The notes beneath the pieces were generated by a model. That model was not told the origin of the DNA. It searched no databases and worked only from the letters and a program-made list of their open reading frames with translations. Shown piece by piece: positions 24,972-34,184 of a stretch of 64,000 nt of DNA. The translations under genes and the position numbers were made by a program. Source of the stretch: Demequina phytophila (lineage in GTDB: Bacteria; Actinomycetota; Actinomycetes; Actinomycetales; Demequinaceae); the NCBI RefSeq assembly GCF_000971135.1, contig NZ_BBLW01000004.1:248001-312000 (forward strand). Reading direction: 5' to 3'. Numbering within the stretch: position 1 is the stretch's first letter; every line of letters starts with the position of its first letter.

Positions 24972-27900
24972 TCAGGGGGTGGTGACGTCGGGCTCGGGCT
25001 CCGCCGTGGAGCTCGCGGTCGCCTCCGGGGACGGCTCCGCGCTCGAACCCGAGCCCGCCCCGGCGGTGTCGCCGGGCTGCGCGCCGGTCAGCTCCGCCTC
25101 GGCGAGGATCGCGTCCTCGATGGCCGCCGCGAGGGCGTCCTGCGCCTCGCCGTACGCGGTGAAGTCGCCGTTCGCGAGCGCCGTCTGGCTGGCCTGCAGC
25201 GCCTGGTTCGCGCGGTCGAGCGCGTCCTGGAGCGCCGCCTCGGCGGTCGGGTCGACCGCCCCGCCATCGGTCGAACCATCGGTGGACCCGTCGGTCGAGC
25301 CGTCCGTGGATCCATCGGTGGAGCCCGTGCCGTTGTCCCCGGCGGCACCGTCGCCCGCACCCTCCCCGAACACCTGGTCGAGCGCCTCGGACAGCGTGTC
25401 CGCGAACCCGACCTCGTTGCCGAACGCCACGAACACCTTGCGCAGCAGCGGCACCTGCGTGCCCTGGCTCGACTGCACGTAGACGGGCTGGACGTACAGC
25501 AGACCGCCCGCGAGCGGCAGCGTGAGCAGGTTGCCGTTGATGACGTCGGTCTCGCCCTGACGCAGCAGGTTGAGGGTCTCCTGGGCGTCCGGATCGGAGT
25601 TGAAGTTGTTCTGCACCTGGCCCGGGCCCGGGATGGTGGTGTCGCGCGGCAGCTCGAGCAGGCGCAGCGTGCCGTAGTCCTCGTCGACCTCCCCCGCGGT
25701 GGCGCCCGTCTCCGAGTTCACGGCCAGGTAGCCGGTGAGGATGTTGCGCGGGTTGTCACCGCCCTGGATGTAGTTGCTGGTGAGCGAGAACGTCGGGTCG
25801 TCCTGCGACGGCATCTGCAGCGTGAGGTAGTACGGCGGCTGCAGGCGGGTGTCGTCGGTCGGGTCGGCCGGGTTGCGCCAGAAGTCCTGGCCCGAGTAGA
25901 ACGACGCCGCGTCGGTGACGTGGTACTGGGTGAGCTGGTAGCGCTGGATCGCGAAGAGGTCCTCGGGGTAGCGCAGGTGGCTCATCAGGTCGCCGCTGAT
26001 CTCGCTCATCGGGTGGATCGAGCTCGGGAAGATGTGCTGCCAGGTCTGCAGGATCGGGTCCTCGGGGTCCCACGCGTACAGCGTGACCGAGCCGTCGTAC
26101 GCGTCGACCACGGCCTTGACCGAGTTGCGCACGTAGTTGAGCACCGTGCTGGCGCCCGGCACCGCGGACTGCTGCGCGAACAGCGTGTCCGAGGCGACCG
26201 GCGCGGAGTACGGGTACTGGTCGGTGGTGGTGTAGCCGTCGACCACCCACACCACGCGCTCGTCCACCACGGCGGGGTACGCGGTCTGGTCGAGCTCGAG
26301 ATACGGGGCGACGCGAGCGACGCGGTCGAGCGGGTCGCGGTAGTAGAGGATCTGCGACTCGGAGGTCACGCGGTCGGAGAACAGGATCTGCTCCTCGCCC
26401 ATCCGGATCGCGAACATCAGCTTCTCGAAGATGTTGCCGATCGCGGGTCCGCCGTCACCGGAGTAGGTGGTGTTGACCTGACCGGTCTCCGAGTTGTCGT
26501 CGGGGTAGTCGAGCTCCCACGGGTTGGTGCCCTCCGGGGCGCCGACGATCGAGTAGTCGGGCACGGTGGAGCCGAAGTAGATGCGGGGCTCGTAGTCGCC
26601 CAGCAGGCCCACCGAGGGGATCCCACGCTCGAAGAACGACGGCTGCCCGTCGGACGTGGTGGTGTTGCCGTAGGCCGCGACCACGCCGAAGCCGTGGGTG
26701 TAGACCGTGTGGTCGTTGACCCAGTTGCGGCTCTCCGAGCCCAGCCCGTCGAGGTTGAGCTCGCGCACCGCGATGACGGTGTCCTGCAGCTCGCCGTCGA
26801 GGCTGTAGCGGTCGACGTTGAGGAGGTCCGCGAAGTTGTAGTACTGCTTGTTCTGCTGGAGCTGCTGGAACGCCGGCGACACGATGTTCGGGTCGAGCAG
26901 GCGGATCTGCGCCGTGGTCTCGGCGTCGGCGCGCAGCGCGTTCGCCTCGGCCTCCGTGGTCGCGTCGTACGGCGTCACCTCGACGTCGTCGATGCCGTAC
27001 GCGTACCGCGTGGCGTCGATGTTGTTCTGGATGAAGGGCGCCTCGAGCTCCTGCTCGTTGGGCGACACCTGGAAGCGCTGCACGATCGCGGGGTAGATGC
27101 CGCCGATCACCACGGCGGACAGCAGCATGAGGCCGATCCCCATGGCAGGGATGCGCCAGTCGCCGCGCCAGATCACCACCAGGAACACGAGCGCGACCAG
27201 GATCGCGATGCCCGCCAGGATGGAGCGCGACGGGAGGATCGCGTTGATGTCCGTGTAGGACGCGCCGTAGAACTTCTCCCCCGACTTCGTGAGCAGCCCG
27301 TAGCGGTCGAACCAGTAGTTCGCGGCGATCGCGAGCATGACGAGCGCACCGAGGACCGCCAGCTGGATCCGCGCGCCCTTCGAGGCCACGAACGTCCGGC
27401 CGGTGCCCGCGATGCCGCCGTACAGCAGGTGCACGAACGCCGCGATCAGGGTCGACAGGACCGCGAGCGCGAGCACGAGGGTGACGACGAGGTTGAGCAT
27501 CGGCAGCGAGAACACGTAGAAGGACGCGTCGAGCCCGAACTGCGGGTCGGTGGTGCCGAACTTCTCGTGATTCAGCCACGCGAGCACGGTCTCCCACTGC
27601 GACGACACCGCGAGCCCGACCACCAGGCCGATCACGGCGGGCAGGACGATCATCGCGAGCCGCTCGATCGGCTCGATCTGCTCGCGCACCTGATCGAGCT
27701 GGCTGCGACCGCCGGTGCGGGCCGGCCGGACGCGCTTGGCGATCCACAGGTTGAGCCAGATGACGAAGGCGCCCAGAGCACCCGCGGCGACGAACAGCAC
27801 GATGCGCGCGAGCCACTGCGTGCGCCACACCTCCGCGAACCCGAGCTGGTCGTACCAGACCACCTCGGTCCAGATGTTGGCGGTCGCGATCGCCGCCAGG

Positions 27901-28001
27901 ACGAGCGCGCCGAGCACCACGGCGGTGATCGCGAGGGGCGATCGGCGCTGCGGCACGGGGGCGGGCCTGACCGGGCGGGCGGGGCGGTCGTCGAACGTCA
28001 C
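24972..28001 (-). CDS. UPF0182 family large membrane protein
   Basis: 1009 residues: seven or eight membrane helices in the first ~320 residues, then a large extracellular region (TRYAYGIDDVEVTPY, then the conserved WVNDHTVYTHGFGVVAAYGN-type block near 435) typical of UPF0182/COG1615. The function is unknown; the M. tuberculosis homologue is Rv3193c, also next to a PDZ/Lon-like gene as here. The C-terminus is low complexity, with five tandem STDG repeats (coded at 25263-25322) and a predicted coiled helix of Ala/Gln/Asp. The GTG at 28001 follows GAAGGA at 7 nt. Confidence 0.93.
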   Translation of the reverse strand: MTFDDRPARPVRPAPVPQRRSPLAITAVVLGALVLAAIATANIWTEVVWYDQLGFAEVWRTQWLARIVLFVAAGALGAFVIWLNLWIAKRVRPARTGGRSQLDQVREQIEPIERLAMIVLPAVIGLVVGLAVSSQWETVLAWLNHEKFGTTDPQFGLDASFYVFSLPMLNLVVTLVLALAVLSTLIAAFVHLLYGGIAGTGRTFVASKGARIQLAVLGALVMLAIAANYWFDRYGLLTKSGEKFYGASYTDINAILPSRSILAGIAILVALVFLVVIWRGDWRIPAMGIGLMLLSAVVIGGIYPAIVQRFQVSPNEQELEAPFIQNNIDATRYAYGIDDVEVTPYDATTEAEANALRADAETTAQIRLLDPNIVSPAFQQLQQNKQYYNFADLLNVDRYSLDGELQDTVIAVRELNLDGLGSESRNWVNDHTVYTHGFGVVAAYGNTTTSDGQPSFFERGIPSVGLLGDYEPRIYFGSTVPDYSIVGAPEGTNPWELDYPDDNSETGQVNTTYSGDGGPAIGNIFEKLMFAIRMGEEQILFSDRVTSESQILYYRDPLDRVARVAPYLELDQTAYPAVVDERVVWVVDGYTTTDQYPYSAPVASDTLFAQQSAVPGASTVLNYVRNSVKAVVDAYDGSVTLYAWDPEDPILQTWQHIFPSSIHPMSEISGDLMSHLRYPEDLFAIQRYQLTQYHVTDAASFYSGQDFWRNPADPTDDTRLQPPYYLTLQMPSQDDPTFSLTSNYIQGGDNPRNILTGYLAVNSETGATAGEVDEDYGTLRLLELPRDTTIPGPGQVQNNFNSDPDAQETLNLLRQGETDVINGNLLTLPLAGGLLYVQPVYVQSSQGTQVPLLRKVFVAFGNEVGFADTLSEALDQVFGEGAGDGAAGDNGTGSTDGSTDGSTDGSTDGSTDGGAVDPTAEAALQDALDRANQALQASQTALANGDFTAYGEAQDALAAAIEDAILAEAELTGAQPGDTAGAGSGSSAEPSPEATASSTAEPEPDVTTP
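25263..25322 (-). repeat. 12-bp tandem repeats encoding STDG x5
   Basis: Five in-frame 12-bp units encode Ser-Thr-Asp-Gly within the C-terminal tail of the UPF0182 protein. Synonymous third bases vary between units (GAT/GAC, GGA/GGC/GGG/GGT), so the peptide repeat is better conserved than the DNA. Confidence 0.85.
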
Positions 28002-28042
28002 GTCGTTGTCCTTCGGGTCGGGATGTGTCTAGCCTGCCATGC

Positions 28043-29131
28043 TCAGCACGTGGGGAGGTCGGCCGTGTCCCCCTGGCCGATGCGCGTGATCGCGTCGTAC
28101 GCATCGTCGAGCGTGTCTACCGCGACAACGCGGAGACCATCAGGGATGTTGCCGACCACGGCCGGGCAGTTCTCGACCGGCGCGAGGAACCAGTCCGAGC
28201 CGGCATCCTGCGCGCCGTACATCTTCATCGTGATCCCGCCGATCGGGCCCACGTCGCCGGTCGCGTCGATGGTGCCGGTGCCCGCGACGAGCGCGCCGTC
28301 GAGCTCGTCGGCCTCGGTGAGGCGGTCCATGATCCCGAGGGAGAACATCAGCCCCGCCGAGGGACCGCCCACGGAGTCGATCTGGACGGTGACGTCGATC
28401 GGGAGGTCGAAGGTCGGGTCGATCCACACGCCGATCGCGGCGTCGCCCGCACCGTCATCGACGGTCGCGAACGTCTCCGTCACCTCGGCGTCGTCGCGCA
28501 TCACCGTCACCGCGACCTCGTCGCCCGGCGAGTGCACGGCGATCGCGTCCGCGAGGCTCGCGAAGGTGGGCACGGGCTCGCCGTCGATGGCCGTGATGAC
28601 GTCGCCGTCCTCGAGCACCCCCTCGGCGTTCGAGCCCTCGGACGTGCCGACCACCTCGAGCACGGCGGGAACCGGGTGGCCGAGCGCCTCGAGCGCGGAG
28701 ACGGTGGCGCGCTCCTGCGAGGTGGTCCAGTCGTTCTGCGCCTGACGCTCCGCCTGCTCCTCCTCGTCGGCGGTGCCGAACACCTGCTCCTCGGGGACCA
28801 CGTACTGCCGCGGGGAGGCCCACGCGGCGAGCACGCGCCCGAGCGTGAAGGGCTGCGATCCGGCGTTGGACACGGAGACGGTCGTGAGACGCAGCTCGCC
28901 CGACGAGGTGTAGGTGGGCGCGCCCTCGATCTCGACGAGCGGCGTGCCGTCGACCTCGCCGAGCGTGTCGAACGTCGGTCCGGCCGAGCCGATCGCGTAC
29001 GGCGACGGCACGATGGTGAGCAGCGCGATGAGCGCGCTCGTCGCGAGGCCCGTCACGGACATGACGGTGGCGCGTCGCGTGGACGCCGTGCGCTCCGCAG
29101 GGACGGGGGTGCTGGCCTCGGTGGTCGTCAC
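28043..29131 (-). CDS. PDZ and Lon-like (S16) secreted serine protease, YlbL type
   Basis: 362 residues: N-terminal signal anchor (~25-48), a middle region with a PDZ domain (~150-225, VLEDGDVITAIDG), and a C-terminal S16 domain with the catalytic Ser in VGGPSAGLMFSLG and the catalytic Lys in GGITMKMYGA. The Ser-Lys dyad is intact, so it is likely an active membrane-anchored protease. The same neighbour pair (UPF0182 and this gene) occurs in M. tuberculosis (Rv3193c-Rv3194c). The GTG at 29131 follows AATGGGGG. It lies 41 bp upstream of the UPF0182 start and may share its transcript. Confidence 0.9.
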   Translation of the reverse strand: MTTTEASTPVPAERTASTRRATVMSVTGLATSALIALLTIVPSPYAIGSAGPTFDTLGEVDGTPLVEIEGAPTYTSSGELRLTTVSVSNAGSQPFTLGRVLAAWASPRQYVVPEEQVFGTADEEEQAERQAQNDWTTSQERATVSALEALGHPVPAVLEVVGTSEGSNAEGVLEDGDVITAIDGEPVPTFASLADAIAVHSPGDEVAVTVMRDDAEVTETFATVDDGAGDAAIGVWIDPTFDLPIDVTVQIDSVGGPSAGLMFSLGIMDRLTEADELDGALVAGTGTIDATGDVGPIGGITMKMYGAQDAGSDWFLAPVENCPAVVGNIPDGLRVVAVDTLDDAYDAITRIGQGDTADLPTC

Positions 29132-29260
29132 GCCCCCATTCTTGCCGATGCCCCGCGCGGCATAGGACGGCATTGCTGGTAGCGAACGCCGCCGCGGCGC
29201 GGGCCCCTCCTTCGTTACCGTGGTGGAGGCACGCATGAGGCGTGCGCGGACGGAGTGAGC

Positions 29261-30595
29261 GTGAGCGACGATTCGACGCCGTGGATGCGGCTGCTGCGAG
29301 AGCTGTTCGGGGACGATGCGGAGGCCGCCCTCGAGGAGCTGCAGAGGATGGGCATGGACCCGCAGGCGCTCGCCGCGCAGGCCGGTCTCGCCGACAACCC
29401 GGCGATGATGGAGCACGTCCTGGGCCAGATCCGTGCGCTCGTGTCGCAGTCGGACGGCGAGGACGTCAACTGGAAGCTGGCGCACGACGTCGCGCGCGGT
29501 GTCGCGGCGCAGGGCGGCGATCCGACCGTCTCGGGCGCGACGGCGGCGCTGCATCGCCAGGCGATCTCGCGCGCGGAGCTGTGGCTCGACGCGGTCACCG
29601 ACTTCGACCCGACGCGGCTCGAGCCGCGTGTGTGGAGCCGTGCCGAATGGGTCGAGGCGACGCTGCCCACGTGGCGCACGCTCGCCGGCCCGGTCGCGGT
29701 GAGCGTGTCGCACGCGCTCAGCGGCCTGCTCGAGGGAGCCGACGACCTGCCCGAGACGGGCGGCCTCGATCCCTCCGCGCTGCTCCGCTCCGTCGCGCCG
29801 ACCGTGTGCGGCATGCACATGGGCCAGGCGGCGGGCGAGATGGCGCGCGAGGCGTTCGGCGCCACGGACCTCGGGATCCCGCTGCTCGCGGAGCCGCGCG
29901 TGGTGCTGGTCCCCCGAGCGATCACCGAGTTCGCCGAGGGGCTCGACGTCGACGAGGACGCCGTGCGCACCTTCCTCGCGCTGCGCGAGGCCGCGCATGT
30001 GCGGCTGTTCGCCGCCGCCCCATGGCTGCCCGGCCAGCTGCACACCCTGATCGAGCGCTACTCGCAGGGCATCACCATCGACCTCGAGGCGCTCGAGGAG
30101 GCGGTGAGGGACGCGGGCATGGGCGACCCGGAACGTCTCCAGAAGGCGCTCAACCGCGGAATCTTCGCGTCGCAGCACACCGACGAGCAGAAGGCGACGC
30201 TCGAGTCGATCGAGACGCTCCTCGCGCTGGTCGAGGGCTGGGTGGACGACGTCACGATGCGCGCGGCGGCCGCGCACCTGCCCGACGTGGGCGCGCTGCG
30301 CGAGATGATGCGCCGCCGCCGCGCCGCCGGCGGGCCTGCCGAGGACACGTTCGCCAACCTGCTGTCGCTCGAGCTGCGTCCGCGCCGCATGCGCGACGCG
30401 TCGGCGATGTGGGCCTCGCTGCACGCCCGCCTGGGGGCGGAGGGCCGCGACGGCGTGTGGTCGCACCCGGACCTGCTGCCGGCCTCCGGGGAGCTCGCGC
30501 AGTGGCAGGCGTGGGTCGACGGCTACGTCGCGCGCGGCGAGGGAGACGAGGTCGATCGCGAGCTGGAGCGCCTGCTCGGCTCCGATGACGGGTAA
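29261..30595 (+). CDS. Zincin_2 family zinc-dependent metalloprotease-like protein
   Basis: 444 residues of the family once called F420-biosynthesis-associated (homologue Rv3195). The zinc-binding motif region is REAAHVRLFAAAPWL, an ExxH variant of HExxH, with a further helix (QLHTLIERYSQGI). Whether it is an active peptidase is unproven in the family. GTG 29261 is preferred over GTG 29255 because GGAG lies 5 nt before it, while the first GTG overlaps that site. The N-terminal 60 residues (WMRLLRELFGDDAEAALEEL) are helical; GGGGACGATGCG in codons 17-20 includes the 11-bp motif. Confidence 0.88.
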   Translation: MSDDSTPWMRLLRELFGDDAEAALEELQRMGMDPQALAAQAGLADNPAMMEHVLGQIRALVSQSDGEDVNWKLAHDVARGVAAQGGDPTVSGATAALHRQAISRAELWLDAVTDFDPTRLEPRVWSRAEWVEATLPTWRTLAGPVAVSVSHALSGLLEGADDLPETGGLDPSALLRSVAPTVCGMHMGQAAGEMAREAFGATDLGIPLLAEPRVVLVPRAITEFAEGLDVDEDAVRTFLALREAAHVRLFAAAPWLPGQLHTLIERYSQGITIDLEALEEAVRDAGMGDPERLQKALNRGIFASQHTDEQKATLESIETLLALVEGWVDDVTMRAAAAHLPDVGALREMMRRRRAAGGPAEDTFANLLSLELRPRRMRDASAMWASLHARLGAEGRDGVWSHPDLLPASGELAQWQAWVDGYVARGEGDEVDRELERLLGSDDG

Positions 30596-30658
30596 GGTGC
30601 AGACGGACCGCGGGGGCGACACCCCTCCACCGATGGAGGGAAATCGGGCCCGCGCGTC

Positions 30659-30664
30659 TACGCT
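30659..30664 (+). promoter_or_regulatory. -10 box of the DUF5679 gene
   Basis: TACGCT lies 75 bp before the DUF5679 ATG. A small hairpin (CCCTCCA at 30623-30629 with its complement at 30634-30640) just upstream may end the previous transcript. Confidence 0.4.
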
Positions 30665-30739
30665 GGGGGACCAAGGGCCCGTGGAGGCCCGTAGACGTGC
30701 GGCGCGTACCGCCGCGCCACAGAGAAGAAGGAGAGCCGC

Positions 30740-30898
30740 ATGGCTGACAAGTACTCGGGCGAGTTCTACTGCGTGAAGTGCAAGGAGAAGCGCGAGACCG
30801 AGGGCGACGTCGTCGTCTCGGAGAACGGTCGCCGCATGGCGAAGGCCACCTGCCCCGTGTGCGGCACCAAGCTGAACCGCATCCTCGGCAAGGCCTGA
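30740..30898 (+). CDS. DUF5679 zinc-ribbon protein
   Basis: Only 52 residues. Two Cys pairs (FYCVKC near 9-14 and CPVCGTKL near 38-45) form a zinc ribbon; the family is DUF5679, widespread in actinobacteria and of unknown role, perhaps nucleic-acid or protein binding. ATG 30740 follows AAGAAGGAGAG, one of the strongest ribosome sites here, and a good terminator follows, so the gene is probably expressed strongly and alone. It is intact and of normal size. Confidence 0.9.
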   Translation: MADKYSGEFYCVKCKEKRETEGDVVVSENGRRMAKATCPVCGTKLNRILGKA

Positions 30899-30913
30899 AG
30901 CCAGCAGAGCTCG

Positions 30914-30949
30914 TCGAAGGGCCGGTCCCCGCTGGGGGCCGGCCCTTCG
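30914..30949 (+). terminator. Terminator of the DUF5679 gene
   Basis: CGAAGGGCCGG pairs with CCGGCCCTTCG around an inner C-rich/G-rich loop, beginning 16 bp after the stop codon. Confidence 0.75.
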
Positions 30950-31025
30950 CACGTCTCCGGGACGGTGACGGGCCCGCCCTGTGGACAACCGCACCGTCCC
31001 GACGCCCGGATGGCACCGTGGACCG

Positions 31026-31688
31026 ATGGACGATGCACCCTCCCCTCCGGTGCTGTGGCGCGGCGACGGCGCGGACCAGGTGGGCATCGCACGCCGCGCG
31101 CGCCGCAGGACGCTGGCGGGTCACCACGTGCGGGTGCACGGCCTGGGGCCGGTCGGGGTCGCGGCGGCTGAGGCCGCTGCGCGCGGGGGCGCGGACGCGG
31201 TGAGCCTGGCGGGGTCGCGGGAGGCGCCCGCGGCACCGGTCGCGCGGCTGCTCGCCCGGATCGCGCCGGGGACACGCATCCACCTCGACACCGCGCGACG
31301 TGTCGACGGGTCGATCGTCGCCGCGTACGGCTCCGTGGCTCCCGCGCTCGCCCACCGCCTGCTCCTGGACGGGCCGCACGTCGCGGCCCTCGCGGACGAG
31401 TCCGGCGTGAGCATCCTCCCGGTCCGCGCCGGCGCCGGCGCATGCCTGCGTTGCCACGCCCTGCTGCGCACGGACCGCGATCCGGCCTGGCCCGTGCTGG
31501 CGCGCCAGTGCGAGGCGCTCACCGAGCAGGCCGATCCGCTCACGGCGACTGTCGCGGGCGGCTTGGCCGTCGCGTCGCTGGCCGCCCTGCTCGAGAACCG
31601 ACCCGCACGTCCGTGGCGGATCGAGCATGGGCTGCCGCGGCGCACCGCGGTCCCGCCGCACCCCGCCTGCGGGTGCGGCGCGGCGTGA
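31026..31688 (+). CDS. ThiF/MoeB-like Rossmann protein without clear adenylation site
   Basis: 220 residues. HGLGPVGVAAAEAAARGGA is the GxGxxG nucleotide-binding turn of ThiF/MoeB/E1-like folds, and the C-terminus holds Cys pairs (CLRC near 139-142; C-G-C near the end) that in ThiF proteins bind zinc. The arginine and aspartate needed for ATP-dependent adenylation are not obvious, so catalysis is doubtful. No ubiquitin-like or ThiS-like partner lies nearby. ATG 31026 was chosen; a GTG at 31017 or the more upstream GTG 30981 are alternatives. The stop lies 1 bp from that of uvrD2. Confidence 0.72.
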   Translation: MDDAPSPPVLWRGDGADQVGIARRARRRTLAGHHVRVHGLGPVGVAAAEAAARGGADAVSLAGSREAPAAPVARLLARIAPGTRIHLDTARRVDGSIVAAYGSVAPALAHRLLLDGPHVAALADESGVSILPVRAGAGACLRCHALLRTDRDPAWPVLARQCEALTEQADPLTATVAGGLAVASLAALLENRPARPWRIEHGLPRRTAVPPHPACGCGAA

Positions 31689-31689
31689 C

Positions 31690-33681
31690 TCAATGCTCGG
31701 CGACGATCTCCAGGATCTGCACGCCGTACTTGTCGAGCTTCGAGGCGCCCACGCCGCTCACGCGGGCCAGCTCGCCCAGCGTCCCCGGGCGGTCGCGCGC
31801 GATCTCCACCAGGGACGCGTCGACCAGCACGGTGAACGCCGGCTTCGAGGTCTCCTGCGCGACCGCGAGCCGCCACCGCTTGAGCGAGTCGAACAGCCGC
31901 AGCGCCTCCGGACCCAGATCGGCGAGCTTCGCGGACGTCGACTGGCGCTGGACGCGGGCGGGCCGGGCGTCCGGCCACTGCTGCTCGAGGAAGCGGGTCC
32001 GCTTCCGGGTGCCCTTGCCGCCCGCCTTGCGCGACCGCGCGAAGCTCAACGCGAGGTGCTCGCGTGCTCGCGTGATCGAGACGTACAGCAGGCGTCGCTC
32101 CTCCTCCAGCTGCTCGTCGGTCTCCGCGTGGGTGATGGGCAGCAGACCCTCGGAGCAGCCGACGATGAACACCGCGTCCCACTCGAGACCCTTCGCGGCG
32201 TGCATGGACGTGAGGGTCACCCCCTCGACCGCGGGCGCGTGCTGCGCCTGCGCGCGCTCGGCGAGGTGGTCGACGAGGTCGCGCATGGTCGCCGCGCCGC
32301 CCGTGTCGGTCGCGAGGTCGTCCGCCAGGTTGACGAGCGCCTGCAGCGCGTCCCACCGCTCGCGCACCGCGCCGCGCGCCGCCGGCGGCTCCTCGGCCCA
32401 GCCCAGCTCGCCGAGCGCGTCGCGCACCCGCTCGCCCAGCGGGCGTTCATCGGACGCCACCGCGGCGCCGCGCAGGAGCACGATCGCGCGGCGCACCTCG
32501 TCGCGGTCGAAGAACCGTCGCCCGCCGCGCACCAGGTAGCCGATGCCACGCTCGGCGAGGGCCTCCTCGACGGCCTCCGACTGGCTGTTGACGCGGTACA
32601 GCACCGCGATCTCGCGGGCGGGCACGCCCGTCGCGATGAGCCGTTCGACCTGCGCGGCCACGCCCTGCGCCTCCGACTCGTCGTCGTCGTACGCACGGTA
32701 GTCGGGCGCGGGCCCCGAGGGACGCTGCGCGACGAGCTCGACGCCCACGCCCGCGGAGCCGCGCCTGCGCATGAGCTCGTTGGCGAGCCGCACCACCTGG
32801 GGCGTCGAGCGGTAGTCGCGCACCAGGCGCACCTGCGTCGCGTCCGGGTACGTGCGCGTGAACTGCAGCAGGTGCTGCGGGCTCGCCCCCGCGAACGAGT
32901 AGATGGTCTGCGCGGGGTCTCCCACCACGCACAGCTCGCGCCGGCCCCCCAGCCACTGCTCGAGCAGGAACTGCTGCAGCGGCGACACGTCCTGATACTC
33001 GTCGACCACGAAGTGCCGGTACTGCCGGCGGATCTGGTCGCCCACCTCGACGTGACGGCCGATCATGTCCGCGAGCAGCAGCAGGATGTCCTCGAAGTCG
33101 AGCACCACGGCGTTGGTCTTCGCGTCCTCGTACGCGCGCATGACGTCCGCGACCTGGCTCGCGGGCAGGTTCGCCGGCGACGGCCGTCCCAGCCGCGCGA
33201 TCTTGGCGGCGTACTCGTCCGCGGCGACCAGCGACACCTTCGCCCACTCGATCTCGGAGGCGAGGTCACGCACCGTCAGCCGGTCGGGGCTCAAGCCCGC
33301 CTCGCGCGCCGCACGTCCCACCAGCGGCGCCTTCTGCTCCACGAGGCCCGGGATCTGGCCGCCCACCACCTCGGGCCAGAAGTACGACAGCTGACGCAGC
33401 GCCGCGGCGTGGAACGTGCGCGCCTGCACGCCGGTGACGCCGAGACCGCGCAGGCGCGTCCGCATCTCCCCCGCGGCGCGCGCCGTGAACGTGACGGCAA
33501 GGACGGACTGCGGGTTGTAGGCGTTGACGCGCACCCCGTAGGCGATGCGGTGCGTGATCGCCCGCGTCTTGCCCGTGCCCGCGCCGGCGAGCACCGCGAC
33601 GGGCCCGTGGAGGGCTGTGGCGACCTCCCGCTGCTCGGGGTCGAGGGCGTCGAGGATCTGGTCTGCTGACATCGCGGCCAT
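31690..33681 (-). CDS. uvrD2: UvrD2-type superfamily 1 DNA helicase with HRDC domain
   Basis: 663 residues: SF1A helicase with Q-like N-terminus (ALDPEQREV), Walker A GAGTGKT (~33-39), VVDEYQDVSPLQ, and motif VI QEERRLLYVSITRAREHL-type near 520. A C-terminal HRDC domain follows (~590-660, PAFTVLVDASLVEIARDRPGTL). Mycobacterial UvrD2 carries a tetracysteine module between helicase and HRDC; only two Cys exist in this protein, both in the helicase core, so the module is missing. It unwinds DNA in repair. Start ATG at 33681 or 33672. Probably co-transcribed with nudC and the hypothetical gene. Confidence 0.92.
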   Translation of the reverse strand: MAAMSADQILDALDPEQREVATALHGPVAVLAGAGTGKTRAITHRIAYGVRVNAYNPQSVLAVTFTARAAGEMRTRLRGLGVTGVQARTFHAAALRQLSYFWPEVVGGQIPGLVEQKAPLVGRAAREAGLSPDRLTVRDLASEIEWAKVSLVAADEYAAKIARLGRPSPANLPASQVADVMRAYEDAKTNAVVLDFEDILLLLADMIGRHVEVGDQIRRQYRHFVVDEYQDVSPLQQFLLEQWLGGRRELCVVGDPAQTIYSFAGASPQHLLQFTRTYPDATQVRLVRDYRSTPQVVRLANELMRRRGSAGVGVELVAQRPSGPAPDYRAYDDDESEAQGVAAQVERLIATGVPAREIAVLYRVNSQSEAVEEALAERGIGYLVRGGRRFFDRDEVRRAIVLLRGAAVASDERPLGERVRDALGELGWAEEPPAARGAVRERWDALQALVNLADDLATDTGGAATMRDLVDHLAERAQAQHAPAVEGVTLTSMHAAKGLEWDAVFIVGCSEGLLPITHAETDEQLEEERRLLYVSITRAREHLALSFARSRKAGGKGTRKRTRFLEQQWPDARPARVQRQSTSAKLADLGPEALRLFDSLKRWRLAVAQETSKPAFTVLVDASLVEIARDRPGTLGELARVSGVGASKLDKYGVQILEIVAEH

Positions 33682-33738
33682 TGTGTCAGGGACGGCCGAC
33701 AGCCGGGCACGGGCCTGTGGACGATGCGGGGGTCGCCT

Positions 33739-34137
33739 TCAACGCGGCAGGCGGCCGCGGCGCACGTCGAGCCAGCGGCCCTCGTCGCGCGCCAGCCCCT
33801 CGAGCTCCCGCACGCGTTCGAGCATCAGCGCGACCGCCTCGGCGGAACCCTCGTCCGTGGGTAGCGGCTCGCCGCGCCAGCGGGCGAGGCACGCCGGCCC
33901 GATCGCCCAGCGCCACCACTCGGCACGCTGGGACGCGGGGTAGGCCGCGCATCGTGCCTCCGACCAGTCCCACGTGACGCAGAAGCCCAGGACGTCGTTC
34001 TCGAGGAACAGGTGGAGGATGTGGCTCGACGAGCCGTTCGTCACGCCGGCGACCCGGTAGCCGCGGTCCTCGAGGGTCGAGCGCATGGGTCCGGTGACCA
34101 GCCCGACGGTCTGCGCGAAGGAGCCGAGCTCGATCAT
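33739..34137 (-). CDS. Conserved-looking hypothetical protein between nudC and uvrD2
   Basis: 132 residues with no domain I recognise. It is rich in Trp and Arg, has two Cys, is soluble by composition, and starts with a hydrophobic helix-like stretch (ELGSFAQTVGLVTGPM). ATG 34137 is preceded by AGGAGA at 3 nt. It lies 47 bp downstream of nudC and 57 bp upstream of uvrD2 on the same strand, so it probably belongs to one transcript with these repair and NAD-metabolism genes. Function not inferred. Confidence 0.75.
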   Translation of the reverse strand: MIELGSFAQTVGLVTGPMRSTLEDRGYRVAGVTNGSSSHILHLFLENDVLGFCVTWDWSEARCAAYPASQRAEWWRWAIGPACLARWRGEPLPTDEGSAEAVALMLERVRELEGLARDEGRWLDVRRGRLPR

Positions 34138-34184
34138 GGCTCTCCTCTCGCGCGGGTCTTGGCGCGAGGGTAGCGGCGGAACGG

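Noticed and set aside
25263..25322. Tandem repeat as CRISPR-like array
   Set aside because: Units are 12 bp, in frame, without spacers, and encode STDG repeats in a protein tail.
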